A stretch of 64,000 bases of DNA from Ramlibacter lithotrophicus (lineage in GTDB: Bacteria > Pseudomonadota > Gammaproteobacteria > Burkholderiales > Burkholderiaceae_C): contig NZ_VTOX01000009.1 of NCBI RefSeq assembly GCF_012184415.1, positions 124,001-188,000 on the forward strand, written 5' to 3'. This document shows positions 46,132-55,390 of this stretch, in pieces (position 1 is the stretch's first letter; each line of letters begins with the position of its first letter). The translations under genes and the position numbers were made by a program. The notes under the pieces were generated by a model, which was given only the letters and a program-made list of their open reading frames with translations, ran no database searches and was not told where the DNA came from.

Positions 46132-47559
46132 CTAGGCGACGCGCAGGACCCCCATCATCCCGCCCTCCTGGTGCTCCAGGACATGGCAGTGGAACATCCA
46201 GTCGCCGGGGTTGTCGGCCACGAAGGCGATTTCCACAAGCTCCTGCGGCGCCATCAGCACCGTGTCCTGCCACTCGCGGTGCCGCGTCGGCTGCCCGTTG
46301 CGGCCGACCACGCGGAAGGTGTGGCCGTGCAGGTGGATCGGGTGGAACCAGCGGGTATCGTTGCGCATGCGCAGCACATGGGAACTGCCGCGCGGCAGCG
46401 TCAGCATCGGCTCCATTCGATGTCCGTCGGCGACGACACCGTTCACCGCCCAGGCCTTGCCGGCGCGCAGCAGGCTCATCATGTCGGTGGGCCGGCCGTC
46501 CAGCAGCGCGCGGTGCAGCGTCCCCATCATCCCCCCTTCGAAGCGGACCTCGTGCACCTGCGCCGCGGCGAGGTCCGGTTCGGGCAGCGGATTGGGTGGC
46601 AGGATCAGCGGCCCGGACTGCGGCCGGGCCCGCAGCGGTTCGGGTTCATACGCCAGGTGGAGCAGGTCGTAGGCCGCGCGCGGCGAGAACAGGTCGCCGA
46701 CGGCGTAGCGCTCACCCGGCCGGCCCGAGGCGTCGAGCAGCAGGTCGCAACGCATTCCCGGCGCCAGCACGACCCGGCCACGCGCCGGCTCGTGCGCGGC
46801 GACCGGCTGGCCATCGAGTGCGATCACCAGCGGGCGATGGCCGTCGAACTGCAGCGCGAAGATGCGCGCGTTGGCGGCGTTGAGCAGCCGCAGCCGCACG
46901 CGCTCGCCGGCGCGCAGCGCGATCTGGGGTGCCACCACGCCGTTGACGTTGACGACGTTGCCGATGCGCCCGGCATGCGCCATGTCATGGGCATTGCCGA
47001 ACGACTCATTGAGCCGACCGTCCCGCAGCAACTGCCAGTCGTCGAGCACCCAGGTCAGCTCGCGGTCCACCGGGACCGGCTGCGCCTCCTCCACCACCAG
47101 CGTCCCGTACAGCCCGCGTTCGAGCTGCTCGGCGCTGTGCAGGTGCGAGTGGTACCAGTAGGTGCCGGCATCGGGCAGGTCGAACTCGTAGACGAAGCGT
47201 CCGCCCGGCGGCACCGGCGCCTGCGTGAGGTGCGGCACGCCGTCCATCGCATTGGGCACGCGCACGCCGTGCCAGTGCACCGTGGTCTCCTGCGGCAACC
47301 GATTTTCCAGGACGAGGCGCAGCCGCTCGCCTTGCCGCGCCCGGATCTGCGGCCCGGGGACGCGGCCGGCGTAGGCCCACGCGTTCACCGCCGGCTGGCC
47401 CGCGCCGCGCACGTGAACCTGCGCCGGGGCGGCGACAAGGTTGATCTCGCGAATCGCGGCGCCGGGGCGTGGCGCCGCGCAGCCGGCCTGCAGCAGCGCC
47501 AGCGCCGGTGCGCCGGCAAGCAGGAAGCTCCTGCGGTCGAGGTCGGGCGGATGTCGCAT
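46132..47559 (-). CDS. Tat-exported multicopper oxidase
   Basis: A 475-residue cupredoxin protein. DRRSFLLAGAPALALLQAGC is a Tat signal that may end as a lipoprotein at the Cys. The four copper-binding motifs are complete: HWHGVRV and WYHSHLHS in the first domain, HPIHLHGH and HCHVLEHQEGGM in the last. A type 1 copper Met is available in that final helix. Three cupredoxin domains are consistent with a CueO/CopA-like or laccase-like oxidase acting in the periplasm on Cu(I), phenols or other reductants. It lies 38 bases after the HpcH aldolase on the same strand, so it may be read through from the aldarate operon, although a functional link is not obvious. Confidence 0.9.
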   Translation of the reverse strand: MRHPPDLDRRSFLLAGAPALALLQAGCAAPRPGAAIREINLVAAPAQVHVRGAGQPAVNAWAYAGRVPGPQIRARQGERLRLVLENRLPQETTVHWHGVRVPNAMDGVPHLTQAPVPPGGRFVYEFDLPDAGTYWYHSHLHSAEQLERGLYGTLVVEEAQPVPVDRELTWVLDDWQLLRDGRLNESFGNAHDMAHAGRIGNVVNVNGVVAPQIALRAGERVRLRLLNAANARIFALQFDGHRPLVIALDGQPVAAHEPARGRVVLAPGMRCDLLLDASGRPGERYAVGDLFSPRAAYDLLHLAYEPEPLRARPQSGPLILPPNPLPEPDLAAAQVHEVRFEGGMMGTLHRALLDGRPTDMMSLLRAGKAWAVNGVVADGHRMEPMLTLPRGSSHVLRMRNDTRWFHPIHLHGHTFRVVGRNGQPTRHREWQDTVLMAPQELVEIAFVADNPGDWMFHCHVLEHQEGGMMGVLRVA

Positions 47560-47597
47560 CCGCCGTTTCTACACCGCCGGCGGCCCGCCGTGTGGCG

Positions 47598-48374
47598 TCA
47601 GCGCGCCTTGGGCGGGATGAAGTCGCGTGCCAGCTTGCGGGCGGCGGCGGCGTACAGCAGCACGTCGACGCCGGTGGCGACGAAGCTGCAGCCCAGTTCC
47701 AGGGCACGGCGGGCGTCCTGCTCCTTCGTCATCAGCGTGCCGGCCGCCTTGCCCGAGGCGACGATCGTGCGAATCGCACCCTCGATGGCGGCCACCACCT
47801 CCGGATGGTCCGGACGGCCGCGATGGCCCATCGAGGCCGCGAGGTCGGCCGGTCCGATGAACACGCCGTCCACGCCGTCGACGGCGCAGATCGCCTCCAG
47901 GTTCTTCAGCGCGGTGACGCTCTCGGCCTGCACCAGCAGGCAGATCTCCGAATCGGCGACGTCGAGGTAGTCGCCGCGCGCCATCCAGCGCGAGGCGCGG
48001 CCCACCGCGCTGCCGACGCCGCGGATGCCGGCGGGGGGATAACGGGTCGCCTTGACGAGCTGCGCCGCCTGGTCGGCCGTGTCGACCATCGGGATCAGCA
48101 GCGTCTTGGCGCCGATGTCGAGCAACTGCTTGATCAAGGCGGTGTCGCCGTTCACGGCGCGCACCACCGGCTGCGCCGGGTACGGCGCCACCGCCTGCAG
48201 CGCCGCCAGCGTGCTGCGCAGGTCGTTGGGTGCGTGTTCGCCGTCGATCAGCAGCCAGTCGAAGCCGGTGGTCGCGCTCACCTCGGCGAGGTACGGGTCG
48301 GCCATCGACAGCCACAGGCCGATCTGCGCGCGGCCGGCGGCCAGCGCGGACTTGAAGGTGTTTCCGCTCGTCAT
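47598..48374 (-). CDS. HpcH/HpaI-family aldolase (2-keto-3-deoxy-aldarate aldolase type)
   Basis: A 258-residue class II aldolase of the HpcH/HpaI fold. [16 protein letters not shown] supplies the His-bearing loop and [20 protein letters not shown] the Arg that anchors pyruvate. [17 protein letters not shown] (Glu) and [16 protein letters not shown] (Asp) are the divalent-metal ligands. The family includes GarL, which splits 5-keto-4-deoxy-glucarate to pyruvate and tartronate semialdehyde, and the homoprotocatechuate enzyme HpcH. Position 22 bases downstream of an altronate/galactarate-dehydratase homologue favours the GarL-like role. Confidence 0.9.
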   Translation of the reverse strand: MTSGNTFKSALAAGRAQIGLWLSMADPYLAEVSATTGFDWLLIDGEHAPNDLRSTLAALQAVAPYPAQPVVRAVNGDTALIKQLLDIGAKTLLIPMVDTADQAAQLVKATRYPPAGIRGVGSAVGRASRWMARGDYLDVADSEICLLVQAESVTALKNLEAICAVDGVDGVFIGPADLAASMGHRGRPDHPEVVAAIEGAIRTIVASGKAAGTLMTKEQDARRALELGCSFVATGVDVLLYAAAARKLARDFIPPKAR

Positions 48375-48396
48375 GGTTTCAGGGGAAGTTGGTTCT

Positions 48397-49920
48397 TCAG
48401 CTCACGATGCCCAGGTGCCAGGGCACGAATTCGTGGTCGCCCAGCCCCAGGGTCTCGCTCTTGGTCGGCTCGCCCGACGCATGGCGCAGTATGGCATCGA
48501 AGATCCGCTGCCCCATCTGCGCCACGTCGACCTCGCCGTCGAGGATCGCACCGCAGTTGATGTCCATGTCGCGCTCGAGGCGCCGGTACATCGGGCTGTT
48601 GCTCGCCAGCTTGATGGTCGGCGCCGGCTTGGAGCCGAACATCGAACCGCGGCCGGTGGTGAAGCAGATCAGGTTGGCGCCGCTCGCGATCTGGCCGGTC
48701 ACCGCCACCGGGTCGTAGCCCGGCGAATCCATGAACACGAAGCCGGCCTGCCCGATCGGTTCGGCGTATTCGTACACCGCCTGCAGCGGCGTGGTGCCGC
48801 CTTTCATCGCCGAGCCGAGCGACTTCTCGAAGATGTTGGCCAGCCCGCCGGCCTGGTTGCCGGGGCCGACCACGCCGTTGAACTGCGCGTTCTGGCCGCG
48901 CGTGTACTGCTCCCACCAGGCGAGCCGGTCCAGCAGTTTCTGGCCGACCTGCGGCGTCACCGCACGGCGGGTCAACATGTACTCGACCCCGTGGATCTCC
49001 GGTGTCTCGGACAGGATCGCCGTGCCGCCGTGGCGCACCAGGATGTCCATCGCCGCGCCCAGCGCCGGATTGGCGGTGATGCCGGAGAAGCCGTCCGAGC
49101 CGCCGCACTCCAGCCCGATCTTGATGTGGCTGGCCGGCACGCTCTGGCGCCGGCAGGCGTTGGCCAGCGGCAGCATCTCCTCGATCGCGGCGACGCCGGC
49201 CTCGATGGTCTCCAGCGTGCCGCCGACCTCCTGCATCACCAGCGTGCGCAGCAGTCGGCCACCGGCCAGGCCTTGCGACGTGACCAGTTCGGCGACCTGG
49301 TTGCGCTCGCAGCCGAGGCCGACGATTAGCACGCCGGCCAGGTTGGGATGGCGTGCATAACCGGCCAGCGTGCGCCGCAGCACGTCGAAATGCTCGCTCG
49401 GCGACGACATGCCGCAGCCGCTGGTCTGTGCGAACGCTGCGACACCGTCGACGTTCGGAAACGCGGCCAGCCGCTCGGGCGTGAAATGGGCGGCGATGCG
49501 CTTGATGACCGTCGCCGAGCAATTGACCGACGACAGGATGCCGATGAAGTTGCGGGTGCCGACGCGCCCGTCCTCGCGCACGAAGCCCATGAAGCGGGCG
49601 CGCTGCTCGTGCGGCACGTAATCGACCGGCTGAACGTCCTGCCCGAAGCCGGGGTCGCGGTCGAAGTCGACCAGCGCCACGTTGTGGGTGTGCACGTAGT
49701 CGCCGGCCTCGATGTCGCGCGCGGCCGAGCCGATCACGGTGTCGTACTTGCGCACCGGCTCGCCCGCGGCGATGCGCCGCGCGGCGATCTTGTGGCCGGC
49801 CGGCACCTGCGCACGGGTGCGCAGGCCCAGCTCGGGCAGTTCCTGACCGAGGGCCAGGGGGGACTTCGCCACCAGGACGTTGTCGGCGGGATGCAGGCGG
49901 ATCAGCGGACTGGCGGTCAT
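48397..49920 (-). CDS. UxaA/GarD-family aldarate or altronate dehydratase
   Basis: A 507-residue sugar-acid dehydratase. Residues 1-90 are a SAF domain ([20 protein letters not shown] to [10 protein letters not shown]). The rest is the large catalytic part with conserved cysteines that bind iron or another metal: [42 protein letters not shown] and [20 protein letters not shown]. Both domains on one chain is the arrangement of GarD and UxaA. It removes water from galactarate or altronate to give a 2-keto-3-deoxy acid. An upstream TctC receptor and a downstream aldolase (gaps of 22 bases each) argue for an imported aldarate; the specific acid is unassigned. Confidence 0.9.
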   Translation of the reverse strand: MTASPLIRLHPADNVLVAKSPLALGQELPELGLRTRAQVPAGHKIAARRIAAGEPVRKYDTVIGSAARDIEAGDYVHTHNVALVDFDRDPGFGQDVQPVDYVPHEQRARFMGFVREDGRVGTRNFIGILSSVNCSATVIKRIAAHFTPERLAAFPNVDGVAAFAQTSGCGMSSPSEHFDVLRRTLAGYARHPNLAGVLIVGLGCERNQVAELVTSQGLAGGRLLRTLVMQEVGGTLETIEAGVAAIEEMLPLANACRRQSVPASHIKIGLECGGSDGFSGITANPALGAAMDILVRHGGTAILSETPEIHGVEYMLTRRAVTPQVGQKLLDRLAWWEQYTRGQNAQFNGVVGPGNQAGGLANIFEKSLGSAMKGGTTPLQAVYEYAEPIGQAGFVFMDSPGYDPVAVTGQIASGANLICFTTGRGSMFGSKPAPTIKLASNSPMYRRLERDMDINCGAILDGEVDVAQMGQRIFDAILRHASGEPTKSETLGLGDHEFVPWHLGIVS

Positions 49921-49942
49921 GCGTCTTCTCGAGGCGAGGGCG

Positions 49943-50935
49943 TCAGCCCTTCTGCAGCAGTTCCTTCAGCTTCAGCCGCTGGATCAACTGCGTCTCGCGG
50001 TCGTACACCGTCTTGACGTAGCTGTGGTAGTCGGGGCCGTCCAGGTACATCACCGGCGCATCGATGCGGTCGGCCACGGCCTTGAACTCGTCGCTCTGCA
50101 CCGCCACGCGCAGCGCGTCGCGCAGCTTCTTTTCCACGGACGGCGGCAGGCCCTTGGGCGCGCCGATGCCGTTGGGCGCATCGACCACCACGTTGTAACC
50201 GGCATCCTTCAGCGTCGGCGTCTCCTTGAAGCGCGCGGTGCGCTGCTCGCCCCAGGTCGCCAGCAGGCGCAGCTTGCCGGCTTCCACGTGCGGCGCCCAG
50301 GAGCTGGAGTCGACCAGCATGTCGACCTGGCCGCCCAGCGTGTCCTGCAGCGCCGGCGCGCCGCCCTTGTAGGCGATGGCATTGAGCTGGATGCCGGCGG
50401 CCATGGCGAATTCCTCCATGCCGACGTGGGTGGCGCCGCCGACGCCGGAGTGGCCGTAGGTCACCTTGCCGGGGTTCGCCTTGGCAGCGGCGACCATGTC
50501 CTTGAGGCTCTTGAACGGCGACGTGGGCAGCACCGCGATGCCGAAGGTCTGGCCGGAGGTGCGGGCAAGATAGGTGAAGTCGGTACGCGGATCGGCCTGC
50601 AAGGTGCCGAGCTGCGAGAAGCGGGTGACCGAGATCGGGATCTGGCCGATCGTGTAGCCGTCCGGCCTGGCGCTGGCGATCGCCTTGGCGCCGATCATGC
50701 CGGCGGCGCCGGCCTGGTTGACGACGGCGATCGGCTGCTTCAGCACGCGCGACGCCACCTGGCAGATGGCCCGCATCGACTGGTCGGCGGTGCCGCCGGC
50801 CGGCCACGGACAGATGAAGGTGATCGGCCTGGACGGGTACTCGTCGGCGGCGGCCCAGGAGGGCAGCAGCAGGCCCGCGGTGCCGCCCAGCAGCAGGTGG
50901 CGCCGCTGGAGGCGGGAGTCGGAAGCGAATCGCAT
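49943..50935 (-). CDS. Orphan tripartite tricarboxylate receptor (TctC/Bug family)
   Basis: A 330-residue periplasmic binding protein. The N-terminus RRHLLLGGTAGLLLPSWAAA is a Tat-like signal peptide. YPSRPITFICPWPAGGTADQ and AVVNQAGAAGMIGAKAIA are the Bug-family ligand loops, and GVGGATHVGMEEFAMAAGIQ follows. AAGGA precedes the ATG at 50935. No tctA or tctB is beside it, so it would share membrane subunits, perhaps those at 35.7-37.8 kb. As first gene of the operon with an aldarate dehydratase and an aldolase, its likely ligand is that operon's aldarate. Confidence 0.92.
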   Translation of the reverse strand: MRFASDSRLQRRHLLLGGTAGLLLPSWAAADEYPSRPITFICPWPAGGTADQSMRAICQVASRVLKQPIAVVNQAGAAGMIGAKAIASARPDGYTIGQIPISVTRFSQLGTLQADPRTDFTYLARTSGQTFGIAVLPTSPFKSLKDMVAAAKANPGKVTYGHSGVGGATHVGMEEFAMAAGIQLNAIAYKGGAPALQDTLGGQVDMLVDSSSWAPHVEAGKLRLLATWGEQRTARFKETPTLKDAGYNVVVDAPNGIGAPKGLPPSVEKKLRDALRVAVQSDEFKAVADRIDAPVMYLDGPDYHSYVKTVYDRETQLIQRLKLKELLQKG

Positions 50936-51018
50936 GGTGGTCCTTCTTGTGGGATAGCCGACGGCACAAGCACAGCGCGCGGGCCCGTCCGTCACGAACC
51001 CGCAGCGATTGTCCCAGC

Positions 51019-51076
51019 GCTGCATAACGGCCGCATCGCAAAGTGGCATCGCTGCATGAAGTCCTGGTTATGTAGC
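51019..51076. promoter_or_regulatory. Candidate LysR-type operator between receptor operon and regulator
   Basis: GCTGCATAAC (51019-51028) and GTTATGTAGC (51067-51076) are inverted half-sites matching at nine of ten positions, set about four helical turns apart in the divergent gap. The second site ends eight bases before the lysR start. The spacing fits looping by a tetrameric LysR protein. Confidence 0.45.
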
Positions 51077-51084
51077 ATGGTGGC

Positions 51085-52026
51085 ATGTCCCAGATCGACC
51101 GCGTCCTGCGCTCCAACATCAAGCTGCGCCACCTGCAACTGCTGGTGGCGCTGGACCAGTTCCGCCACCTCGGGCGCACCGCCGAATTCCTGTCCGTCAG
51201 CCAGCCGGCCGTTTCGAAGATGCTGAGCGAGGTCGAGGCCATGTTCGGCCTGCAGCTGTTCGAGCGCTCCACGCGCGGCAGCGAGCCGACCGCCGGCGGC
51301 AAATCGATCATCCGTTTCGCCCGCTCGGTCCTCGCCGAATACGACCGCACGCGCGACGAGATCCGCGCGGTGGAGAGCGGCGCAGCCGGGCGCACCCGGG
51401 TCGGCGCCATGGTGGTCGCCCAGCCGGTGCTGCTGGCGCGCGCCGTGGCGCTGCTGAAGCGACGGTCGGCGCAGGCCATGGTCCTGGTGGAGGAAGGCGA
51501 CCTGGCGCAGTTGCTGCCGAAGCTGCGCCTGGGCGAGCTGGAGTTGTTCGTCGGCCGGCTGGAGCCCGGCTACGCCGCGCCGGACCTGGTTCCGGAGCCG
51601 CTCTACAACGAGCCCATGGTGCCGGTGGTGCGGCCCGGCCACCCGCTCGCGGCCAAGGACCGGCCCGGCTGGGCCGATCTCGCCGCGCTGCCCAGCGTGA
51701 TGCCGCCGCCGTGGGCATCGCTGCGGGTGAAGCTCGAACAGCAGTTCTTCAAGCACGGCCTGCAACCGCCGACGGACGTCGTCGAGACCGCGTCCTTCCT
51801 GGCGCTGCTCACTTTCCTGACCGAGCGCGACTCGGTGGGCTTCCTGGCCCGCTCGGTGGCGCGGCACTTCGAACGCCAGGGAAGCGTGCAGGTCCTGTCC
51901 CTGCCGGTGCGGGTGGAACTGCCGCCGGTCGGCATGATGACGATGCGCGGCCGGGCGCTGACGGCGACCACGCAGCGGCTGATGGAATGCCTGCGCACCG
52001 CCGCCACCGGCGTGGCGCGCGCGTGA
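51085..52026 (+). CDS. LysR-family transcriptional regulator (GbpR/CbgR-like group)
   Basis: A 313-residue regulator. The winged HTH IKLRHLQLLVALDQFRHLGR, TAEFLSVSQPAVSKMLSEVE and FGLQLFERSTRGSEPTAGG lies at residues of about 10-75. The C-terminal periplasmic-binding-like domain follows (VGAMVVAQPVLLARAVALLK, LRLGELELFVGRL). The opening IKLRHLQLLVALD resembles the GbpR-type regulators of sugar-acid and aromatic operons. It diverges from the TctC-dehydratase-aldolase operon across 149 bases that carry an inverted repeat, so it most likely controls that operon. It is also upstream of the ThDP-enolase-kinase genes on its own strand. Confidence 0.9.
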   Translation: MSQIDRVLRSNIKLRHLQLLVALDQFRHLGRTAEFLSVSQPAVSKMLSEVEAMFGLQLFERSTRGSEPTAGGKSIIRFARSVLAEYDRTRDEIRAVESGAAGRTRVGAMVVAQPVLLARAVALLKRRSAQAMVLVEEGDLAQLLPKLRLGELELFVGRLEPGYAAPDLVPEPLYNEPMVPVVRPGHPLAAKDRPGWADLAALPSVMPPPWASLRVKLEQQFFKHGLQPPTDVVETASFLALLTFLTERDSVGFLARSVARHFERQGSVQVLSLPVRVELPPVGMMTMRGRALTATTQRLMECLRTAATGVARA

Positions 52027-52072
52027 CTCGCCGCCGGGTCTGCCGCGGCGGCTCTGGCGACACAATACGCGG

Positions 52073-53743
52073 ATGGCCACCGAAACACTGCGCGGCGCCG
52101 ACGCCTTCGTCCGGCTGCTGCAGGACGAAGGCGTCTCCCACCTGTTCGGCAACCCCGGCACGACCGAGCTCGGGATCATGGAAGCGGTGGGGCACAGTCC
52201 CGGCCTGCGCTTCGTGCTCGGACTGCAGGAGGCCGCGGTGCTGGGCATGGCCGACGGCTACGCCCGCGCCAGCCAGCGGCTGGTCGCCTGCAACCTGCAC
52301 GCGGCGCCGGGCCTCGGCAACGCGATGGGCGCCCTCTACAACGCGAAGTTCGCCGGCTCGCCGGTGCTGGTGACCGCCGGCCAGCACGAGACCGGCCATG
52401 GCCTGCAGGAGCCGATGCTGTACGAGCCGCTGGTGCGGATCGCCGAGCCGCTGGTGAAATGGGCAGTGGAAGTGCCCCGGCTTCAGGACCTGCCGCGGAT
52501 CGTGCATCGCGCAGCCAAGGTGGCGCTGACGGCGCCGATGGGCCCGGTGTTCCTCAGCCTGCCCGGCGACATCATGGATGCCAGTGCGCCGCTCGACCTG
52601 GGGCGGCGCACGCGCGTCGAGCACCGGGTGCGACCCGCGGACGAGGTGCTGGAGCAGCTCGCGGCGCGCTTGCTGGCCGCGCGGCGCCCCGTCATCATCG
52701 CCGGGCGCGAGGTGGCCGCGGGCGATGCCTTCGCGGAACTCGCGCGCCTCGCCGAGCTGCTCGGCGCCGGCGTGTTCCACGAGCCGGTCCCGTACAACGC
52801 CCGTTTCGACGTCGAGCATCCGGCGTTCCTGGGCGACCTGACCCGGCGCCAAGAGACGGCGCGCACGCTGCTCAAACCCTTCGACCTCGTGGTCTGCGTC
52901 GGCGCCGACCTGTTGCGGATGTCCGTCCACAGTCCCGTCGATCCCTTGCCCGCCGGCATGCCCGTGGTGCATCTGTCGAATCGCGACTGGGAACTCGGCA
53001 AGAACCATGCGACCGAGCTCGCGATCCGGGCCGACGTGCCGGAAACCCTGCGCGCCCTGCTGCCGCTGCTCGAGGCGCGCGTGACGCCGGGGTACGCCGA
53101 GGGCGCCGCCCTTCGCCTGCGCGACCTTTCCGCGCGCAACTGGCGCAGCAAGGCCGCGGCCGCGCGCGCGAAGCTGCGGGCGCACGAGCCGGGCAGCGGC
53201 ATCGACCCCGCGTTCCTGATGATGACCCTGGCCGGCGTGCTGCCGCGCCAGGCCATTGTGGTCGAGGAAGCGCTCACGGCCGCGCCCGCCCTCGCCACGT
53301 TCGTTCCGGTGCATTCGCCGACCGGCTTCTACGGCCTGGCGAGCGGCGGCCTCGGCTTCGCCCTGCCCGGCGCCGTCGGCATCAGCCTCGCCCATCCGGG
53401 CCGCCCGGTGGTGGCCGCGGTGGGCGACGGCAGCGCGATGTACGGGGTGCAAGCGCTCTGGTCCGCGGCGCAGCAGCAACTGCCCATCACCTACGTGGTG
53501 ATCGACAACGGCGGCTACCGGATCCTGCAGGAGCGGCTGCTGGCGCGCGGCCGCTCCACAAACCTCGTCGGCATGGAGTTGCGCGAGCCGGCGATCGACT
53601 GGGTTGCCGTGGCGCAGGGCTTCGGCCTGGCCGCCACGCGGGTCGGCGAGCCGGCCGCGCTGCACGGCGCGTTGGGGCAGGCGATCGCAAGCGGCCGGCC
53701 GGCGCTGGTGCAGGTCATGATGGCGGGCGCGGCCGACCGCTGA
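52073..53743 (+). CDS. ThDP-dependent decarboxylase of the benzoylformate decarboxylase type
   Basis: A 556-residue ThDP enzyme with three domains. The N-terminal PYR domain has FGNPGTTELGIMEAVG and the activating glutamate in GLQEAAVLGMADGYARAS. The central domain is at about 195-330. The C-terminal PP domain carries the cofactor motif GDGSAMYGVQALWSAAQQQL and VVIDNGG. Similarity in the loops is closest to benzoylformate decarboxylase and related 2-keto-acid decarboxylases, and the substrate is not settled. Expect a non-oxidative decarboxylation or a carboligation. It is the first of a same-strand run with a second ThDP enzyme, an enolase paralogue and a kinase. Confidence 0.85.
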   Translation: MATETLRGADAFVRLLQDEGVSHLFGNPGTTELGIMEAVGHSPGLRFVLGLQEAAVLGMADGYARASQRLVACNLHAAPGLGNAMGALYNAKFAGSPVLVTAGQHETGHGLQEPMLYEPLVRIAEPLVKWAVEVPRLQDLPRIVHRAAKVALTAPMGPVFLSLPGDIMDASAPLDLGRRTRVEHRVRPADEVLEQLAARLLAARRPVIIAGREVAAGDAFAELARLAELLGAGVFHEPVPYNARFDVEHPAFLGDLTRRQETARTLLKPFDLVVCVGADLLRMSVHSPVDPLPAGMPVVHLSNRDWELGKNHATELAIRADVPETLRALLPLLEARVTPGYAEGAALRLRDLSARNWRSKAAAARAKLRAHEPGSGIDPAFLMMTLAGVLPRQAIVVEEALTAAPALATFVPVHSPTGFYGLASGGLGFALPGAVGISLAHPGRPVVAAVGDGSAMYGVQALWSAAQQQLPITYVVIDNGGYRILQERLLARGRSTNLVGMELREPAIDWVAVAQGFGLAATRVGEPAALHGALGQAIASGRPALVQVMMAGAADR

Positions 53744-53834
53744 TGGCTCGCGCGCGCACCCCTTTCCCGAATCACGGCGCGTGTTTCGCGTCCGGAAGTT
53801 CTCCTTGTCAACCGATCACGAAAGCAGTCTCACC

Positions 53835-55385
53835 ATGAATGGAGCGGACCTCCTCTGCGACACCTTGCTGGCCGCCGGCGTCGACACCTGTTTCGCCAAC
53901 CCCGGCACTTCGGAAATGCATTTCGTCGCGGCGCTGGACCGCAAGCCGGCCATGCGCTGCGTGCTGGGCCTGTTCGAAGGCGTGGTGACCGGCGCCGCCG
54001 ACGGCTACGCCCGCATGGCCGACAAGCCGGCGGCCACCTTGCTGCACCTGGGGCCGGGGCTGGCCAACGGACTGGCCAACGTGCACAACGCCAAGCGCGG
54101 CCGCACGCCGATGATCAACATCGTCGGCGACCACGCGACCTACCACCTGAAGCACGACGCGCCGCTGACGACCGACATCGAATCACTCGCGCGTCCGATG
54201 TCGCACTGGGTGGGGCGGGTGGCAAGCGCCGACACCGTGTCGCGCGACGCGGCGCAGGCGATCGCCCAGGCCCGCACCGCGCCGGGGCGCATCGCGACGC
54301 TGATCCTGCCGGCCGACGCGGCCTGGAACGAGACCAGCGCGCCGCTCGCGACGATCGCGCCGCCGCTGCCGCGCCCGAAGGTGCTGCAGCCGCACATCAG
54401 CGCCGCCGTGGCGGCGATCCGCTCCGGCAAGCGAACGACCCTGATGCTGTCGGACGCGGCGCTGCGCGGCCCGGCGCTGGAAGTGGCCGGGCGGATCGCC
54501 AAGGCGACCGGGGTCCGCCTGATCGCGCAGCAATCCAACGCGCGGATGGAGCGCGGCGCCGGCCGGGTGGCGATCGAGCGGGTGCCCTATCCGGTCGACC
54601 AGGCACTGGCCGCGCTCAAGGACGTCGAGCAGCTGATCTCGCTGGGCGCCAAGCCGCCGGTGGCCTTCTTCGCCTACCCCGGCAAGCCCGGCAGCATGCT
54701 GCCCGACGGCTGCAGCGTGCTGCAGCTGGCCGACCCGGGCGACGACCTGCTGCACGCGCTGCAATGGCTGGCCGACGAACTGGGCATCGCCCCGAGCGTC
54801 AAGCCGGACGTCATGGAACTGCAACGGCCGCCGCTGCCCACGGGCGCGCTGACGCCGGCATCGATCGCGACCGCCCTCGCCGCGCTGATGCCGGAACAGG
54901 CGATCGTGTGCGACGAGTCGGTGACCTCCGGACGCAACCTGTTCCAGTTCACGCGCACCGTGCCGCAGCACGACTATCTGCAGCTCACCGGCGGCGCGAT
55001 CGGCGGCGGCCTGCCGATGGCCGTCGGCGCCGCCATCGCCTGCCCCGACCGCAAGGTGATCTCGCTGGAAGCCGACGGCAGCGGCATGTACACGCTGCAG
55101 GCGCTGTGGACGCAGGCGCGCGAGCAGCTCGACGTCGTCACCGTCGTCTTCGCCAACCGCTCCTACGCCATCCTGCACGGCGAGCTGCGCAGCGTCGGTG
55201 CCGCGGCGCCTGGCGAGAACGCGCGGCGCATGCTGGACCTGGACAACCCGGCGCTGCAATGGACGCAGCTGGCGGCCGGCATGGGCGTCGAGTCGGGCCG
55301 CGCCACGACGGCGGAGTCGTTCTGCGAGCTGCTGCGCGGCGCGCTGTCGCGCCGCGGCCCGTTCCTGATCGAAGCCGTGCTGTGA
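53835..55385 (+). CDS. Acetolactate-synthase-large-subunit-like ThDP enzyme
   Basis: A 516-residue ThDP enzyme, shorter than true IlvB (about 570). FANPGTSEMHFVAALD and VLGLFEGVVTGAADGYARMA (catalytic Glu) form the PYR domain. LEADGSGMYTLQALWTQARE with VVFANRSYAIL is the ThDP-Mg motif (Asp and Asn). The central domain looks reduced, and I see no clear FAD-type segment. It may be a decarboxylase or carboligase rather than a biosynthetic acetolactate synthase, and no small regulatory subunit is nearby. ATG at 53835 fits the family N-terminus; a GTG at 53781 would add 18 unrelated residues. The next gene starts five bases after its stop. Confidence 0.85.
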   Translation: MNGADLLCDTLLAAGVDTCFANPGTSEMHFVAALDRKPAMRCVLGLFEGVVTGAADGYARMADKPAATLLHLGPGLANGLANVHNAKRGRTPMINIVGDHATYHLKHDAPLTTDIESLARPMSHWVGRVASADTVSRDAAQAIAQARTAPGRIATLILPADAAWNETSAPLATIAPPLPRPKVLQPHISAAVAAIRSGKRTTLMLSDAALRGPALEVAGRIAKATGVRLIAQQSNARMERGAGRVAIERVPYPVDQALAALKDVEQLISLGAKPPVAFFAYPGKPGSMLPDGCSVLQLADPGDDLLHALQWLADELGIAPSVKPDVMELQRPPLPTGALTPASIATALAALMPEQAIVCDESVTSGRNLFQFTRTVPQHDYLQLTGGAIGGGLPMAVGAAIACPDRKVISLEADGSGMYTLQALWTQAREQLDVVTVVFANRSYAILHGELRSVGAAAPGENARRMLDLDNPALQWTQLAAGMGVESGRATTAESFCELLRGALSRRGPFLIEAVL

Positions 55386-55390
55386 GCGCC

